NCBI RefSeq assembly: GCF_020510445.1
Contig: NZ_JAHBAG010000001.1
Coordinates: forward strand, 3,696,501 to 3,760,500
DNA from: Hydrogenophaga taeniospiralis
GTDB taxonomy: Bacteria; Pseudomonadota; Gammaproteobacteria; Burkholderiales; Burkholderiaceae_C
Length of the DNA: 64,000 nucleotides
Reading direction: 5' to 3'
The notes under the pieces were generated by a model. The model was not told where the DNA came from and ran no database searches. It saw nothing but the letters and a program-made list of their open reading frames with translations. The translations under genes and the position numbers were made by a program. Within the stretch, counting starts at the first letter, position 1; each line of letters starts with the position of its first letter. Shown one piece after another: positions 16,312-24,601 of the stretch.

Positions 16312-17258
16312 GTGCCCCGTAGCGGCGCGCTCCGCCGCGGGATCGACCTTTCGGCCTGCCGTGGCTGGGGCGTCACCTCCGGCCCGAGCAAGACGCGGAT
16401 TTTTTCCATGTTTCTGATGGTGGCGTTCAGGTGCTCGCTCATCGCGGCCGATGCGTCCGATAGCCGCTCTGCTTCAATCAGATCCAGGATATCCAGGTGC
16501 TGCTGGCAGTGCGCCGCGTACCGCACACGGTCCTTCATCGACCGGTACGACAACAGGCGCCGCAGGCGGTGGACGCGACGCACAGCGTCGATGAAGAACG
16601 CGTTTCCTGAAGCCTGCACCAAGGCCTCGTGAAACAGCACGCCCCGGTCGTGCAACTCCTCGGGCGTGGCGGTTTCGATGCCACCGTTCAGCAGTCGCCG
16701 CTCGGTGGCGCGCAAGCGCGCGATCACCTGGGGATCCAGGTGGTAGCCAGGCTCCAGCAAGGCGGCAGGCTCCAGCGCCAAGCGCAGCCGGTAGGACTTC
16801 AGCAGACTGCCGGGGGTGGTCAGGATGGCACTGAAGTCCCAGCCGTAGCCAGGGCGTTTCTGCATCCACCCTTCATCGGAAATCCGGTGCAGCAGGGTGT
16901 GCAGCTGACCGCCTGAGAGGCTGTACCTCGACCTCAGTTCAGCTTCGGTCACCTCGTCGGGCAGGGCCCCATTGAGGCGGTCTTCCGCCAGCTGAAAGTA
17001 CGCCGCGCTCAAGCAGTCGGTCTGCGAGACCCCGAACTCCGTCGCCAGCAACGTGGCGACCCGATCCAACGACGCTGCGAGGAAGAAGCCGCGGTTCGGT
17101 TCACGCACCACCACGCCCTTTTCTTGCAGCCTGATCAGCGCCTGGCTGACCGGGGTGCGCGACACCTTCAGGCGCCCGGCCAACGCGGCCGCCGTCAGGT
17201 GAGCACCCTCGGCCAGCCCTTGATCAAGAACGGTTTCCAGTATCTGGCGCGCGAGCAT
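16308..17258 (-). CDS. GntR/FCD-family transcriptional regulator, paralogue of the protein at 5835
   Basis: The 316 residues have the same layout as the regulator at 5835-6806. The first winged helix spans about 5-70 (LTAAALAGRLKVSRTPVSQA, VREPNRGFFLA). A second one lies at about 100-145 (EVTEAELRSRYSLSGGQLH, MQKRPGYGWDF). An FCD domain follows (YRLRLALEPAALLEPGY, FHEALVQASGNAFFIDAVR). The ATG at 17258 is preferred over 17264 because AAGGA then sits five bases ahead. It is divergent from a Bug gene with operator copy E in the gap. It probably shares the operator with its paralogue, and the two could compete or form heterodimers (inference). Confidence 0.88.
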   Translation of the reverse strand: MLARQILETVLDQGLAEGAHLTAAALAGRLKVSRTPVSQALIRLQEKGVVVREPNRGFFLAASLDRVATLLATEFGVSQTDCLSAAYFQLAEDRLNGALPDEVTEAELRSRYSLSGGQLHTLLHRISDEGWMQKRPGYGWDFSAILTTPGSLLKSYRLRLALEPAALLEPGYHLDPQVIARLRATERRLLNGGIETATPEELHDRGVLFHEALVQASGNAFFIDAVRRVHRLRRLLSYRSMKDRVRYAAHCQQHLDILDLIEAERLSDASAAMSEHLNATIRNMEKIRVLLGPEVTPQPRQAERSIPRRSAPLRGT

Positions 17259-17355
17259 TTTCATCCTTCATTCGAGCATCAACCCATATAGTCGTCACCC
17301 AAAAACATTGCATCAAACAACTCCTTGCAACAACAGGCCACTCACCAGAAGTATC

Positions 17356-17373
17356 GAATGAGAGCTCGCATTC
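17356..17373. promoter_or_regulatory. 18-bp near-palindrome in the gntR-bug gap
   Basis: GAATGAGAGCTCGCATTC is symmetric at all but one pair (outer arms GAATG/CATTC, core GAGCTC). It lies 98 bases upstream of the GntR gene at 17258 and does not resemble the shared operator. It may bind another regulator; support is limited to symmetry. Confidence 0.25.
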
Positions 17374-17435
17374 AGAAATTCATGCAATAAATGCAGGCCA
17401 TGGACGGATGAGACCCCGGGTTTTCCACATAGTTA

Positions 17436-17465
17436 TTTTGTATTTAATAAAACTAAAATGCAACT
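17436..17465. promoter_or_regulatory. Operator copy E of the 8-N14-8 inverted repeat
   Basis: Arms TTTTGTAT (17436-17443) and ATGCAACT (17458-17465) are spaced by 14 very AT-rich bases. It ends 24 bases before the start of the Bug gene at 17490, so it probably covers that promoter. Confidence 0.65.
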
Positions 17466-17489
17466 TTCAACCTTCCAAAAGCATCTACG

Positions 17490-18476
17490 ATGAAGCCCCT
17501 ATCGCACCCGCTCGCTCGCGCCGTCGGACTCGCACTGGGCATCGCCGCCCTCAGCCCCACACAGGCGCAGGACTACCCGTCCCGCAACGTGTCCATCGTC
17601 GTGCCCTTCGGCGCAGGTGGCGGCGTGGACATCACTGCCCGCCTGCTGGCCGAGAAGCTGCGCACCACGCTGGGTGGCACGGTCATCGTGGAAAACAAGG
17701 CCGGCGGCAGCGGCATGATCGGCGCGCAGGCGGTGGTCAAGGCCGCGCCGGACGGCCACACCCTGCTGCTGGGTTCGGCCGGCGAAACCGCCATCAACCC
17801 CTTCGTCTACAAGGGCCGCATGCAGTACGAGCCGGCCAAGGATCTGGTGCCGGTCACGCTGGTGGTGCGCGTGCCCAACGTGCTGGTGGTGGCCAACAAA
17901 CTGCCGGTGAAGAACACCGAAGAGCTGATCGCCCACGCCAAGAAGAACCCGGGCAAGTTGTCCTATTCCACCAGCGGCGTGGGCAACCCGCAGCACCTCA
18001 ATGGCGAATTGCTCGAAGAACTGGGCGGCATCTTCATGGTCCACATCCCCTACCGCGGCGCCGCGGCCCAGCTGGTGGACGTAACCTCCGGCCTGGTGGA
18101 CATGACCTTCGTGAGCTACACGGCGGCCAAGTCCTTCATCCAGGCCGGCAAGGTCAAGCCGATCGCGGTGACCTCGCCCACCCGCGCTTCGTTCGCGCCC
18201 GACCTGCCGGCCCTGGCCGAACACAAGCCGCTCGCCAAGTACGCACTGGAAAACTGGTTTGGCCTGTTCGCCCCCGCCGGCACGCCCGACGCTGTGGTGC
18301 AGAAGCTCAATGCCGCCGTGACCGCCGCCCTCAAAGACCCCGAGCTGGCCAAGAAGCTGCGCGAACAGGGTTGCGAACCCACGCCCATGAGCCCGCAGCA
18401 GTTCAAGGACTTCATCAAGAAGGAGTCCACTCAGTTCGAACGCATCGTCACCACCGCCAAGATCGTTGCGGAGTAA
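17490..18476 (+). CDS. Bug-family (TctC-like) periplasmic solute-binding protein
   Basis: The 328 residues begin with a signal peptide (to about residue 26, ending SPTQAQ), then YPSRNVSIVVPFGAGGGVD, VIVENKAGGSGMIGAQ and APDGHTLLLGS. FAPAGTPDAVVQKLNAAV is the usual C-terminal motif. It stands alone, 24 bases after operator copy E, and is convergent with iolB. It is the fourth Bug protein in a region that has only one TctA-TctB pair. Confidence 0.92.
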   Translation: MKPLSHPLARAVGLALGIAALSPTQAQDYPSRNVSIVVPFGAGGGVDITARLLAEKLRTTLGGTVIVENKAGGSGMIGAQAVVKAAPDGHTLLLGSAGETAINPFVYKGRMQYEPAKDLVPVTLVVRVPNVLVVANKLPVKNTEELIAHAKKNPGKLSYSTSGVGNPQHLNGELLEELGGIFMVHIPYRGAAAQLVDVTSGLVDMTFVSYTAAKSFIQAGKVKPIAVTSPTRASFAPDLPALAEHKPLAKYALENWFGLFAPAGTPDAVVQKLNAAVTAALKDPELAKKLREQGCEPTPMSPQQFKDFIKKESTQFERIVTTAKIVAE

Positions 18477-18534
18477 ACAGTCAATCCTTCAAAGAATGCG
18501 TATCGGTTCAGGCGCGCCGGTGTCTCGGCGATGC

Positions 18535-19338
18535 CTACTTCAGCATCCACTCATGCTGGGGGTCGTTCTTGAACACCCAGAAGCGGTTCGGGCCGGCCAT
18601 CACGTTGAGGTAGTACAGGTCGTAGCCGTGCGGCGCGACCACAGGGTGGTAGCCGCGCGGCACCATCACCACGTCGTGGTCTTCCACCGCGCAGGCTTCG
18701 TCCAGGCTGCGGTCGTCGGTGTAGACGCGCTGGAAGGCAAAGCCCTGCGGCGGGTTGAGGCGGTGGTAGTACGTCTCCTCCAGCAAGGTCTCGGTCGGCG
18801 GCGTTTCCTGGTCGTGCTTGTGCGGCGGGTAGCTGCTGGAATGGCTGGCCGGGGTCATCACCTCCACCACCAGCAGGTGCGCCGCGGTCGGGTCGTCGTG
18901 CGGCAGGATGTCGCAGACATAACGCGTGTTCGTGCCCTTGCCGCGCACGCTGCGCTTCATCTTGGCCGGGTCCAGCACGCTCACCTTGCGGTTGCGCGCA
19001 TCGTCCGGCGCGCTGCACAGCGCCACCTCGGCCGCCCGCACGGCGCGGATCTGCACCGTCTTGCCGGAGGGCACGTACACCGCCGCCGGCGACACGTCTT
19101 CGAACACTCTGTTGCGCGTGCCCAGGTGGCTGTAAGTCTCGCCGTCGATGGTGACATCCACTGTGCCGGTGAGCACCACCAGGCACAGTTCGCGCTCACC
19201 GGTTTCCACGGCTTCCGATTCACCCGCCGCCAGGCGAAGGGCGCGGAACCCCACGTGGGTCCAGCCGGCGCGCTCGGGAGTGACGTTGACGATCTCGCGC
19301 CCGGTGGGTACGGCCTTGGCTAACAGAGGACTGACCAT
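18535..19338 (-). CDS. iolB: 5-deoxy-glucuronate isomerase
   Basis: A 267-residue bicupin of the KduI/IolB family, which converts 5-deoxy-glucuronate to 2-deoxy-5-keto-gluconate in myo-inositol breakdown. Metal-binding cupin motifs are visible around SSYPPHKHDQE and VMVPRGYHPVVAPHGYDLYY, and the end is NRFWVFKNDPQHEWM. The start at 19338 has GGAG upstream; a TTG at 19353 is less likely. It lies 27 bases after iolD in the same direction, so iolC-iolD-iolB are one operon. Confidence 0.95.
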   Translation of the reverse strand: MVSPLLAKAVPTGREIVNVTPERAGWTHVGFRALRLAAGESEAVETGERELCLVVLTGTVDVTIDGETYSHLGTRNRVFEDVSPAAVYVPSGKTVQIRAVRAAEVALCSAPDDARNRKVSVLDPAKMKRSVRGKGTNTRYVCDILPHDDPTAAHLLVVEVMTPASHSSSYPPHKHDQETPPTETLLEETYYHRLNPPQGFAFQRVYTDDRSLDEACAVEDHDVVMVPRGYHPVVAPHGYDLYYLNVMAGPNRFWVFKNDPQHEWMLK

Positions 19339-19365
19339 TGTGTTCTCCAGCAAATGGGATCTAAC

Positions 19366-21243
19366 TCAGATGCGCTGCGCTGTCTGCGCCTTGACGTAGC
19401 TGGCGTGGGCCTCGTTGACCTCGCGGCGGCCCGAGACCTCGGGCACCGCGACCTCCCACCAGCAGCCACCGTCGGTGATGCGGTGGTGGGTGGTGTCGAT
19501 GACGATGACCTGGGTGCGCTTGGCCTGGCGGGCCTTGACCATGGCGGCCTTGAGTTCGGCGATGTCCCTGACGTGCACCGCGTCGGCGCCCATGGCGCGG
19601 GCGTGCATGGCGAAGTCGATGGTGCTGCGCTCGCCGCCTTCGGGCACACAGTCGTCGAGCATGTTGTTGAAGCCCGGGCTGCCGGTCTTGATCTGCAGGC
19701 GCTCGATGCAGCCGTAGCCCCGGTTGTCCAGGATCACGACGATCATCTTCTGCCCCAGCAGCAGCGAGGTGGCCAGCTCGGAGTTGGCCATCATGTAGGA
19801 GCCGTCGCCCACCAGCACGATGGATTCCTGCTCAGGCCGGGCCATCTTCACGCCCAGGCCGCCGGCCACCTCGTAGCCCATACAGGAGTAGCCGTATTCC
19901 ATGTGGTAGTTGCCGGGCAGGCTGGCGCGCCAGAGCTTGTGCAGCTCGGCCGGCAGCGTGCCGGCGGCACACAGCGCCACGTCTTGGGTACCGCTGTCCA
20001 GGCCGAGTTCCAGCGCCGAATCGCGCACCGCGCCGATGACCTCGGCGTCGTAGGGCAGCATGTCCTTCGGCACGTTCGTGGTCAGTTCGGTGATGCGCGC
20101 GTTGGCCGCTGCGGCCTGCTGCTTCGCGCGGGCGGTCCAGGCGGCGTCGGCGGCCCAATCATGGAGGCCGGCTTCGAGCTGGCCCAGGCCCACGCGCGCA
20201 TCGGCCACCAGGGCGGCGCCGCTCCACTTGCCGGCGTCGTAGGGCTGCACGTTCAGGCTCAGCAGCTTGGCTTGCGGGAACAGCGCGTGTGAACCGGTGG
20301 TGAAGTCCTGCAGGCGGGTGCCGACCGCGAACACCACGTCGGCCTCGCGCGCCATGTCGTTGGCCCAGGACACGCCGTCGACACCGATGGCGCCGAGGTT
20401 GAGCGGGTGGTCCCAGGGCAGGCTGCTCTTGCCGCCGTGCGACTCGACCACGGGCACGCCGTGCGCGTCGACGAAGGCGCGCAGCGCGGCCCAGGCCCGG
20501 CTGTAGAGCACGCCGCCCCCGGCCACGATCAGCGGACGCTTCGCACTGCGCAACAGGGCGACGGAGTGGGCCAGTTCGCGCTCGTCCGCCGGCGGACGGC
20601 GGAAACGCAGCACGCCGGGGCTCAGGAAATCCTCGGGGCAGTCGAAGGCCATGGCCTGCACGTCCTGCGGCAGCGAGAGGCAGGCCGGGCCGCAGTTGGC
20701 CGGGTCCGTCATCGTCTGAATCGCGCGCGGCAACGCGGTGAGGATGTGCTCGGGTCGCGTGAGGCGGTCGAAGTAGCGCGTGACCGGGCGGAAGCAGTCG
20801 CTGGCGCTGATATCGCCCTGGCCGAAACTTTCGATCTGCTGCAGCACCGGGTCGGGCCGGCGGGTGGCGAACACGTCACCGGGCAGCAGCAGCACCGGCA
20901 GGCGGTTGACGTGCGCCACCGCAGCCGCCGTGACCATGTTGGTCGCGCCCGGTCCGATGCTGGTGGACACGGCCATGATGCGCTGGCGGAACTGGGCCTT
21001 GCTGAACGCGATGGCGGCGTGCGCCATGGTCTGTTCGTTGTGCGCGCGGTAGGTGGTGAGGTGGTCGCGTTCGGCCGCCAGGGCCTCCCCCAGCCCGGCC
21101 ACGTTGCCGTGGCCGAAGATGGTGAACACGCCGCCGCAATAGGGCTCGATGGAAGTGTGGCCGTCGAGGTGCTCCACCTCCATCCGCAGGGCAGCCAGGT
21201 GTTTCACCAGCGCCTGCGCCATCGTGAGTCGTACGGTTTTCAT
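19366..21243 (-). CDS. iolD: 3D-(3,5/4)-trihydroxycyclohexane-1,2-dione hydrolase
   Basis: The 625-residue ThDP-dependent enzyme hydrolyses the diketone ring of the inositol pathway. It starts MKTVRLTMAQALVKHLAALR and has the IolD-specific FGHGNVAGLGEAL and YRAHNEQTMAHAAIAF. The ThDP/Mg segment follows (VLVGDGSYMMANSELATS, then NRGYGCIERLQ). The start at 21243 follows the iolC stop by 13 bases; the longer frame overlaps iolC. Confidence 0.96.
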   Translation of the reverse strand: MKTVRLTMAQALVKHLAALRMEVEHLDGHTSIEPYCGGVFTIFGHGNVAGLGEALAAERDHLTTYRAHNEQTMAHAAIAFSKAQFRQRIMAVSTSIGPGATNMVTAAAVAHVNRLPVLLLPGDVFATRRPDPVLQQIESFGQGDISASDCFRPVTRYFDRLTRPEHILTALPRAIQTMTDPANCGPACLSLPQDVQAMAFDCPEDFLSPGVLRFRRPPADERELAHSVALLRSAKRPLIVAGGGVLYSRAWAALRAFVDAHGVPVVESHGGKSSLPWDHPLNLGAIGVDGVSWANDMAREADVVFAVGTRLQDFTTGSHALFPQAKLLSLNVQPYDAGKWSGAALVADARVGLGQLEAGLHDWAADAAWTARAKQQAAAANARITELTTNVPKDMLPYDAEVIGAVRDSALELGLDSGTQDVALCAAGTLPAELHKLWRASLPGNYHMEYGYSCMGYEVAGGLGVKMARPEQESIVLVGDGSYMMANSELATSLLLGQKMIVVILDNRGYGCIERLQIKTGSPGFNNMLDDCVPEGGERSTIDFAMHARAMGADAVHVRDIAELKAAMVKARQAKRTQVIVIDTTHHRITDGGCWWEVAVPEVSGRREVNEAHASYVKAQTAQRI

Positions 21244-21256
21244 AGGTTCTGTCGTG

Positions 21257-23209
21257 TCAAGCTGCGGCGCGTTGGGCAGTGTGACGGCTTCTCCACGCAT
21301 CCACCAGCACCGCGAAGTTGCGGGCGACTTCGTCCACCAAGGCCGCGTCGTCGATCTCGCCCTTGAACCATTTCAGGGACGCATCGGCCCACAGGGTACG
21401 ACCAACCATGAAACCCTTGACGATGGGGTTGGTGGCGTTGGCAAAACTGGCGGCCAGAAACGCCAGCGGCTGGTTCAGGCCCAGGATGACCGCGCCGCGA
21501 CAGTGGCGGTCGCGCTGGGCGATCAACGCTTCCAGATCGCGCCAGCCCCGCTCCTGCATGGGCGCCAGCTTCCACCATTCGGGCTTGACGCCCAGGTTGT
21601 AGAACCGCTCAACCGCATGCAGAACATCGCCATCTGCGTTATCCGCAGCACTCATGCCCTTGGGCAAAATGATTTCGAGTAGTAATTCATTGCCAGAGGC
21701 ACGCGTGGCCTCCCACAACTCCAACACTGTGTTTTCTTGCTCTTCTCGCAAAGATTCATCGTCGTTGGGGTGGTAGTGCAGCAGACATTTGACGACCTGT
21801 TCCGTCGGCCAATGACGAAGCGCACTGCCTATGGACCTGGTGCCGTCAAAGCGCAGCGGACGAGAACCAGGTAGCTCCACCGGACGTCCGACCCACCAGC
21901 CGCGGCCGGTGGCCCGTGCCAATGCATCGGACCCCATGGCGCTGCCATCGATGAGAACCCCCGTGTGTTCATGCAGGTTGCATGACGCCTCGACCAGCTC
22001 CGTAGCCTTAACGAGCAACGCTTTCAAGTGCGGAATCCGATCGCCGGAAACACCCACAGCATTGACCATCTCTGTGAACTGCGCCCTGTGATCAAAAGCC
22101 ATCACACAGAGTTCTTCCCAGCTCGGGCGCGCGGCGGTGACGCGGTGCAGGTGGGCCAACTGCTCGTCAGCATCCACCTTCGGGTTGCGGCTGCCGCCGA
22201 ACCAGTGGGCCAGTTCGGCCGGCGTGGGCATGGCGGCGGAACAGGCGTGGCGCGAAACCACGATGGCGCCGCAGGCGTTGGCCACCTGGGTGGATTCGGC
22301 CCAGTCCTTGCCCTGCAGCAGGCTGGCCATCAGACCCGAGAGGAAAGCGTCGCCCGCGCCCAGCACGTTGAGCACCTCCACGCGTTCGCCCCGGTAGGTG
22401 GGCGCGGCGTCGATGTGCTCGGGCACAGCGCCTTCGATCACGCAACAGCCCAGGGCGCCGCGCTTGACCACCAGCGTGGCCTGCGGGCACAGGGCGCGCA
22501 CGGCGCGCAGGCTGGCGATGAGGTCGTCCGCCACACCACCGGCAATGAAGAACTCTTCTTCAGTGCCCACCAGCAGGTCGAACAGCGGCAGCGATTCTTG
22601 CAGCTGGCGCGTCACGCCGGCGTCGGCCACGTAGCGGTTTTCACCGGCGCCCCGGCCGGTCAGGCCCCAGAGCACCGGGCGGTAGTCGATGTCCAGCACG
22701 GTCACGGTGCCGTGGCGGCGCGCGGCCTGCAACGCCTTGTGGGCGGCGGCGCGGGTACCGTCGGTCGACAGGTGGGTGCCGGTGATGGCCAGTGCGCGGC
22801 ATTGGGCGATGAAGCCATCGTCGATGGCGGCGGCGTCCAGCGCCATGTCGGCGCAGTTCTCGCGCACGAACAGCAGCGGGAAGGTGTCGCGGTCCTTGAT
22901 GCCCAGCAGCACCAGGGCAGTGAGGCGTTCCTTGTCAATCTGCACCTGGCTGGTGTCGCAGCCTTCGCGCTGCAACGACTCGATCAGAAATCGACCCATA
23001 TGTTCGTCGCCGACTCGAGAAATCATCGCGCTGCGCAACCCCAGGCGAGCGACTCCGAATGCAACATTGGCTGAGCTCCCGCCAAGGTACTTTGCCATGC
23101 TGCGGGCATCCTCAAGACGACTTCCGAATTGTTCGGAGTACAAATCAACAGCAAGACGTCCGAGGCAGGCGATGTCGTGCTCTCTGTTAGCGGGAAATGT
23201 CAGATTCAT
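21257..23209 (-). CDS. iolC: Fused 5-dehydro-2-deoxygluconokinase / 2-deoxy-5-keto-6-phosphogluconate aldolase-like protein (IolC-DUF2090)
   Basis: The 650 residues hold two domains. Residues about 8-335 are a PfkB sugar kinase: LGRLAVDLYSEQFGSRLEDA, KYLGGSSANVAFGVARLG, and the ATP/anion-hole motif NVLGAGDAFLSGLMAS. Residues about 350-640 are a DUF2090 TIM-barrel domain (PSWEELCVMAFDHRAQF, then LLEIILPKGM and GFMVGRTLWA) that resembles class I aldolases. The fusion would phosphorylate 2-deoxy-5-keto-gluconate and then cleave it to dihydroxyacetone phosphate and malonate semialdehyde. No separate iolJ is seen here. This gene starts the iolCDB operon; 156 bases separate it from the rpiR-like gene. 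Confidence 0.93.
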   Translation of the reverse strand: MNLTFPANREHDIACLGRLAVDLYSEQFGSRLEDARSMAKYLGGSSANVAFGVARLGLRSAMISRVGDEHMGRFLIESLQREGCDTSQVQIDKERLTALVLLGIKDRDTFPLLFVRENCADMALDAAAIDDGFIAQCRALAITGTHLSTDGTRAAAHKALQAARRHGTVTVLDIDYRPVLWGLTGRGAGENRYVADAGVTRQLQESLPLFDLLVGTEEEFFIAGGVADDLIASLRAVRALCPQATLVVKRGALGCCVIEGAVPEHIDAAPTYRGERVEVLNVLGAGDAFLSGLMASLLQGKDWAESTQVANACGAIVVSRHACSAAMPTPAELAHWFGGSRNPKVDADEQLAHLHRVTAARPSWEELCVMAFDHRAQFTEMVNAVGVSGDRIPHLKALLVKATELVEASCNLHEHTGVLIDGSAMGSDALARATGRGWWVGRPVELPGSRPLRFDGTRSIGSALRHWPTEQVVKCLLHYHPNDDESLREEQENTVLELWEATRASGNELLLEIILPKGMSAADNADGDVLHAVERFYNLGVKPEWWKLAPMQERGWRDLEALIAQRDRHCRGAVILGLNQPLAFLAASFANATNPIVKGFMVGRTLWADASLKWFKGEIDDAALVDEVARNFAVLVDAWRSRHTAQRAAA

Positions 23210-23313
23210 GATGATGGTGTTGCCGAATAAGGCTCACTCGTTCAGGTGTTTCGATTCGCTGCAAACAGGATGCCAATGGGTCTTTGTGCCAGCAGCGACT
23301 ACTCATAGGGCAC

Positions 23314-23329
23314 ATGGAACCGCATGCAC
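23314..23329. promoter_or_regulatory. Weak third match to the LacI-type operator, upstream of iolC
   Basis: ATGGAACCGCATGCAC matches 12 of the 16 bases of the site at 26804 (ATGCAACCGGGTGCAA), including AACCG and TGCA. It lies 105 bases ahead of iolC. Given four mismatches it may be chance. Confidence 0.3.
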
Positions 23330-23365
23330 CAAAAAAATCGATGCCTTGACAAAGCCTGCCGTGTG

Positions 23366-23677
23366 TCACGAGAGTTCTCTGATGGGCTGAGGCCGCTTCG
23401 TGCGAGCAGCAGAGTGCAACCGATGCAAGATCGCTTGTTTGCAGGCCTGTCGCATGTCGCGGAAGCCGCTGAAGCCCATGTACTGTGCGAAGCGGACGAC
23501 GCTGGCAGCCGAGACGGAACTGCGGGTCGAGAAGTCTTCAATGCCACAAAGCCCCAGCAGCATCGGGTCTTGCAGGATGCAGATAGCCACCTTGCGATTT
23601 TGAGGAGTCAACGTGTGCAATTCGTTGCGGATGCGGACAATGATTTCCGGCCATTCGGGCGCCGTTTCGGGGGCCAT
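23366..23677 (-). CDS. Stand-alone RpiR-type helix-turn-helix protein without a SIS domain
   Basis: The 103 residues match only the N-terminal DNA-binding domain of MurR/RpiR regulators (LTPQNRKVAICILQDP, then IEDFSTRSSVSAASVVRFAQ and YMGFSGFRDMRQ). Full-length relatives in inositol clusters have about 280 residues and end in a sugar-phosphate-binding SIS domain. No SIS-like reading follows in any frame before iolC. The gene starts two bases after the upstream isomerase stop, so it is translationally coupled. It may be a remnant, or a functional sensor-less repressor. Confidence 0.75.
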   Translation of the reverse strand: MAPETAPEWPEIIVRIRNELHTLTPQNRKVAICILQDPMLLGLCGIEDFSTRSSVSAASVVRFAQYMGFSGFRDMRQACKQAILHRLHSAARTKRPQPIRELS

Positions 23678-23679
23678 GC

Positions 23680-24585
23680 TCAGCTCCGTGCGAAGTGCCG
23701 GTCGATCTGGCGCTGGATCTCGGTGCGCATGAAGCGGCTGGAGTCGTCAGCGCGCTCTTCCCAGGCGAAGACGCAGGACGACATCACGCCGTCGAACTGC
23801 ACCTCGGCCAGGGTGCCGAAGAAGACGTCCCAGTCGATCTCGCCCTGGCCCATGTCCAGGTGCTGGTGCACGCGGATCTGCGTGGAGCCCGGCGGGTTGA
23901 CGATGTAGCGCAGCTGGCTGCTCTTCTTGTGGTTGAAGGTGTCGGCCACGCGCACATGGGCCAGCACCGGGGCGGCCTCGCGGATCATGGCGGCCATGTC
24001 GTCGCCGTAATAGAAGGTGTGCGGCGCGATGTAGGACAGCTTCAGCGCCTTGGAGCCGATGTTCTTGACGATGTCGGCCGCCGGCTGCAGCGTCTCGATC
24101 CAGTCCTCGGGGTGCGGCTCCACCGACAAGGTGATGCCTTCCTTCTCGAAGATCGGCAGCAGCTCGTCCATGCTGCGGAACCAGGCGGCCTCGCACATCT
24201 CCTTGGTGTTGGCGCCGGGGCGCTCACCCACCGAGCGCTCGGGCGAGGCGCCGCGACCGAACTCGCTGATCATGAGTTGGCAGTCCATCTCCACCGCCAC
24301 CTCGATCGCCTTCTTCCAGCAGCGCATGGCCCAGGTCCGCTCGTCCTCGAACGGGCTGGCCCAGCGGTACATGGGCTGCAGCGAGGCCAGGCCGACGCCG
24401 GCCGAACGCATCGCGGCCTTGAAGCCGGCCATGCGCTCCTTGGTCGCACGGGGCATGACCCACCAGTCCAGGAAGTCCGAGCGGGGTGAGAGTTCGATCT
24501 GGTCGTAGCCCAGCGCGGCCACCGCCGACGGCAGCTCGGTCAGCGGCAGGTGCCGGATCATGTACGGGTCGAGGGCAATCTTCAT
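23680..24585 (-). CDS. TIM-barrel sugar phosphate isomerase/epimerase, IolH-like
   Basis: The 301 residues fit the xylose-isomerase-like TIM-barrel family. The opening MKIALDPYMIRHLPLTELP, LGYDQIELSPRSDFLDWW and the metal-binding run through LSVEPHPEDWIE, HVRVADTF and RVHQHLDMGQGEIDW resemble IolH of inositol clusters. The catalysed step of IolH is not well defined. It lies 16 bases after the other isomerase gene and two bases before the rpiR-like gene. Confidence 0.8.
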   Translation of the reverse strand: MKIALDPYMIRHLPLTELPSAVAALGYDQIELSPRSDFLDWWVMPRATKERMAGFKAAMRSAGVGLASLQPMYRWASPFEDERTWAMRCWKKAIEVAVEMDCQLMISEFGRGASPERSVGERPGANTKEMCEAAWFRSMDELLPIFEKEGITLSVEPHPEDWIETLQPAADIVKNIGSKALKLSYIAPHTFYYGDDMAAMIREAAPVLAHVRVADTFNHKKSSQLRYIVNPPGSTQIRVHQHLDMGQGEIDWDVFFGTLAEVQFDGVMSSCVFAWEERADDSSRFMRTEIQRQIDRHFARS

Positions 24586-24601
24586 GGCCGGTCCTCCTTG
24601 C

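Noticed and set aside
17306..17332. CATTGCAT followed by TTGCAACA, possible sixth copy of the shared operator
   Set aside because: Arm spacing is 3 bases shorter than the invariant 14 of the five accepted copies, so it is not counted.
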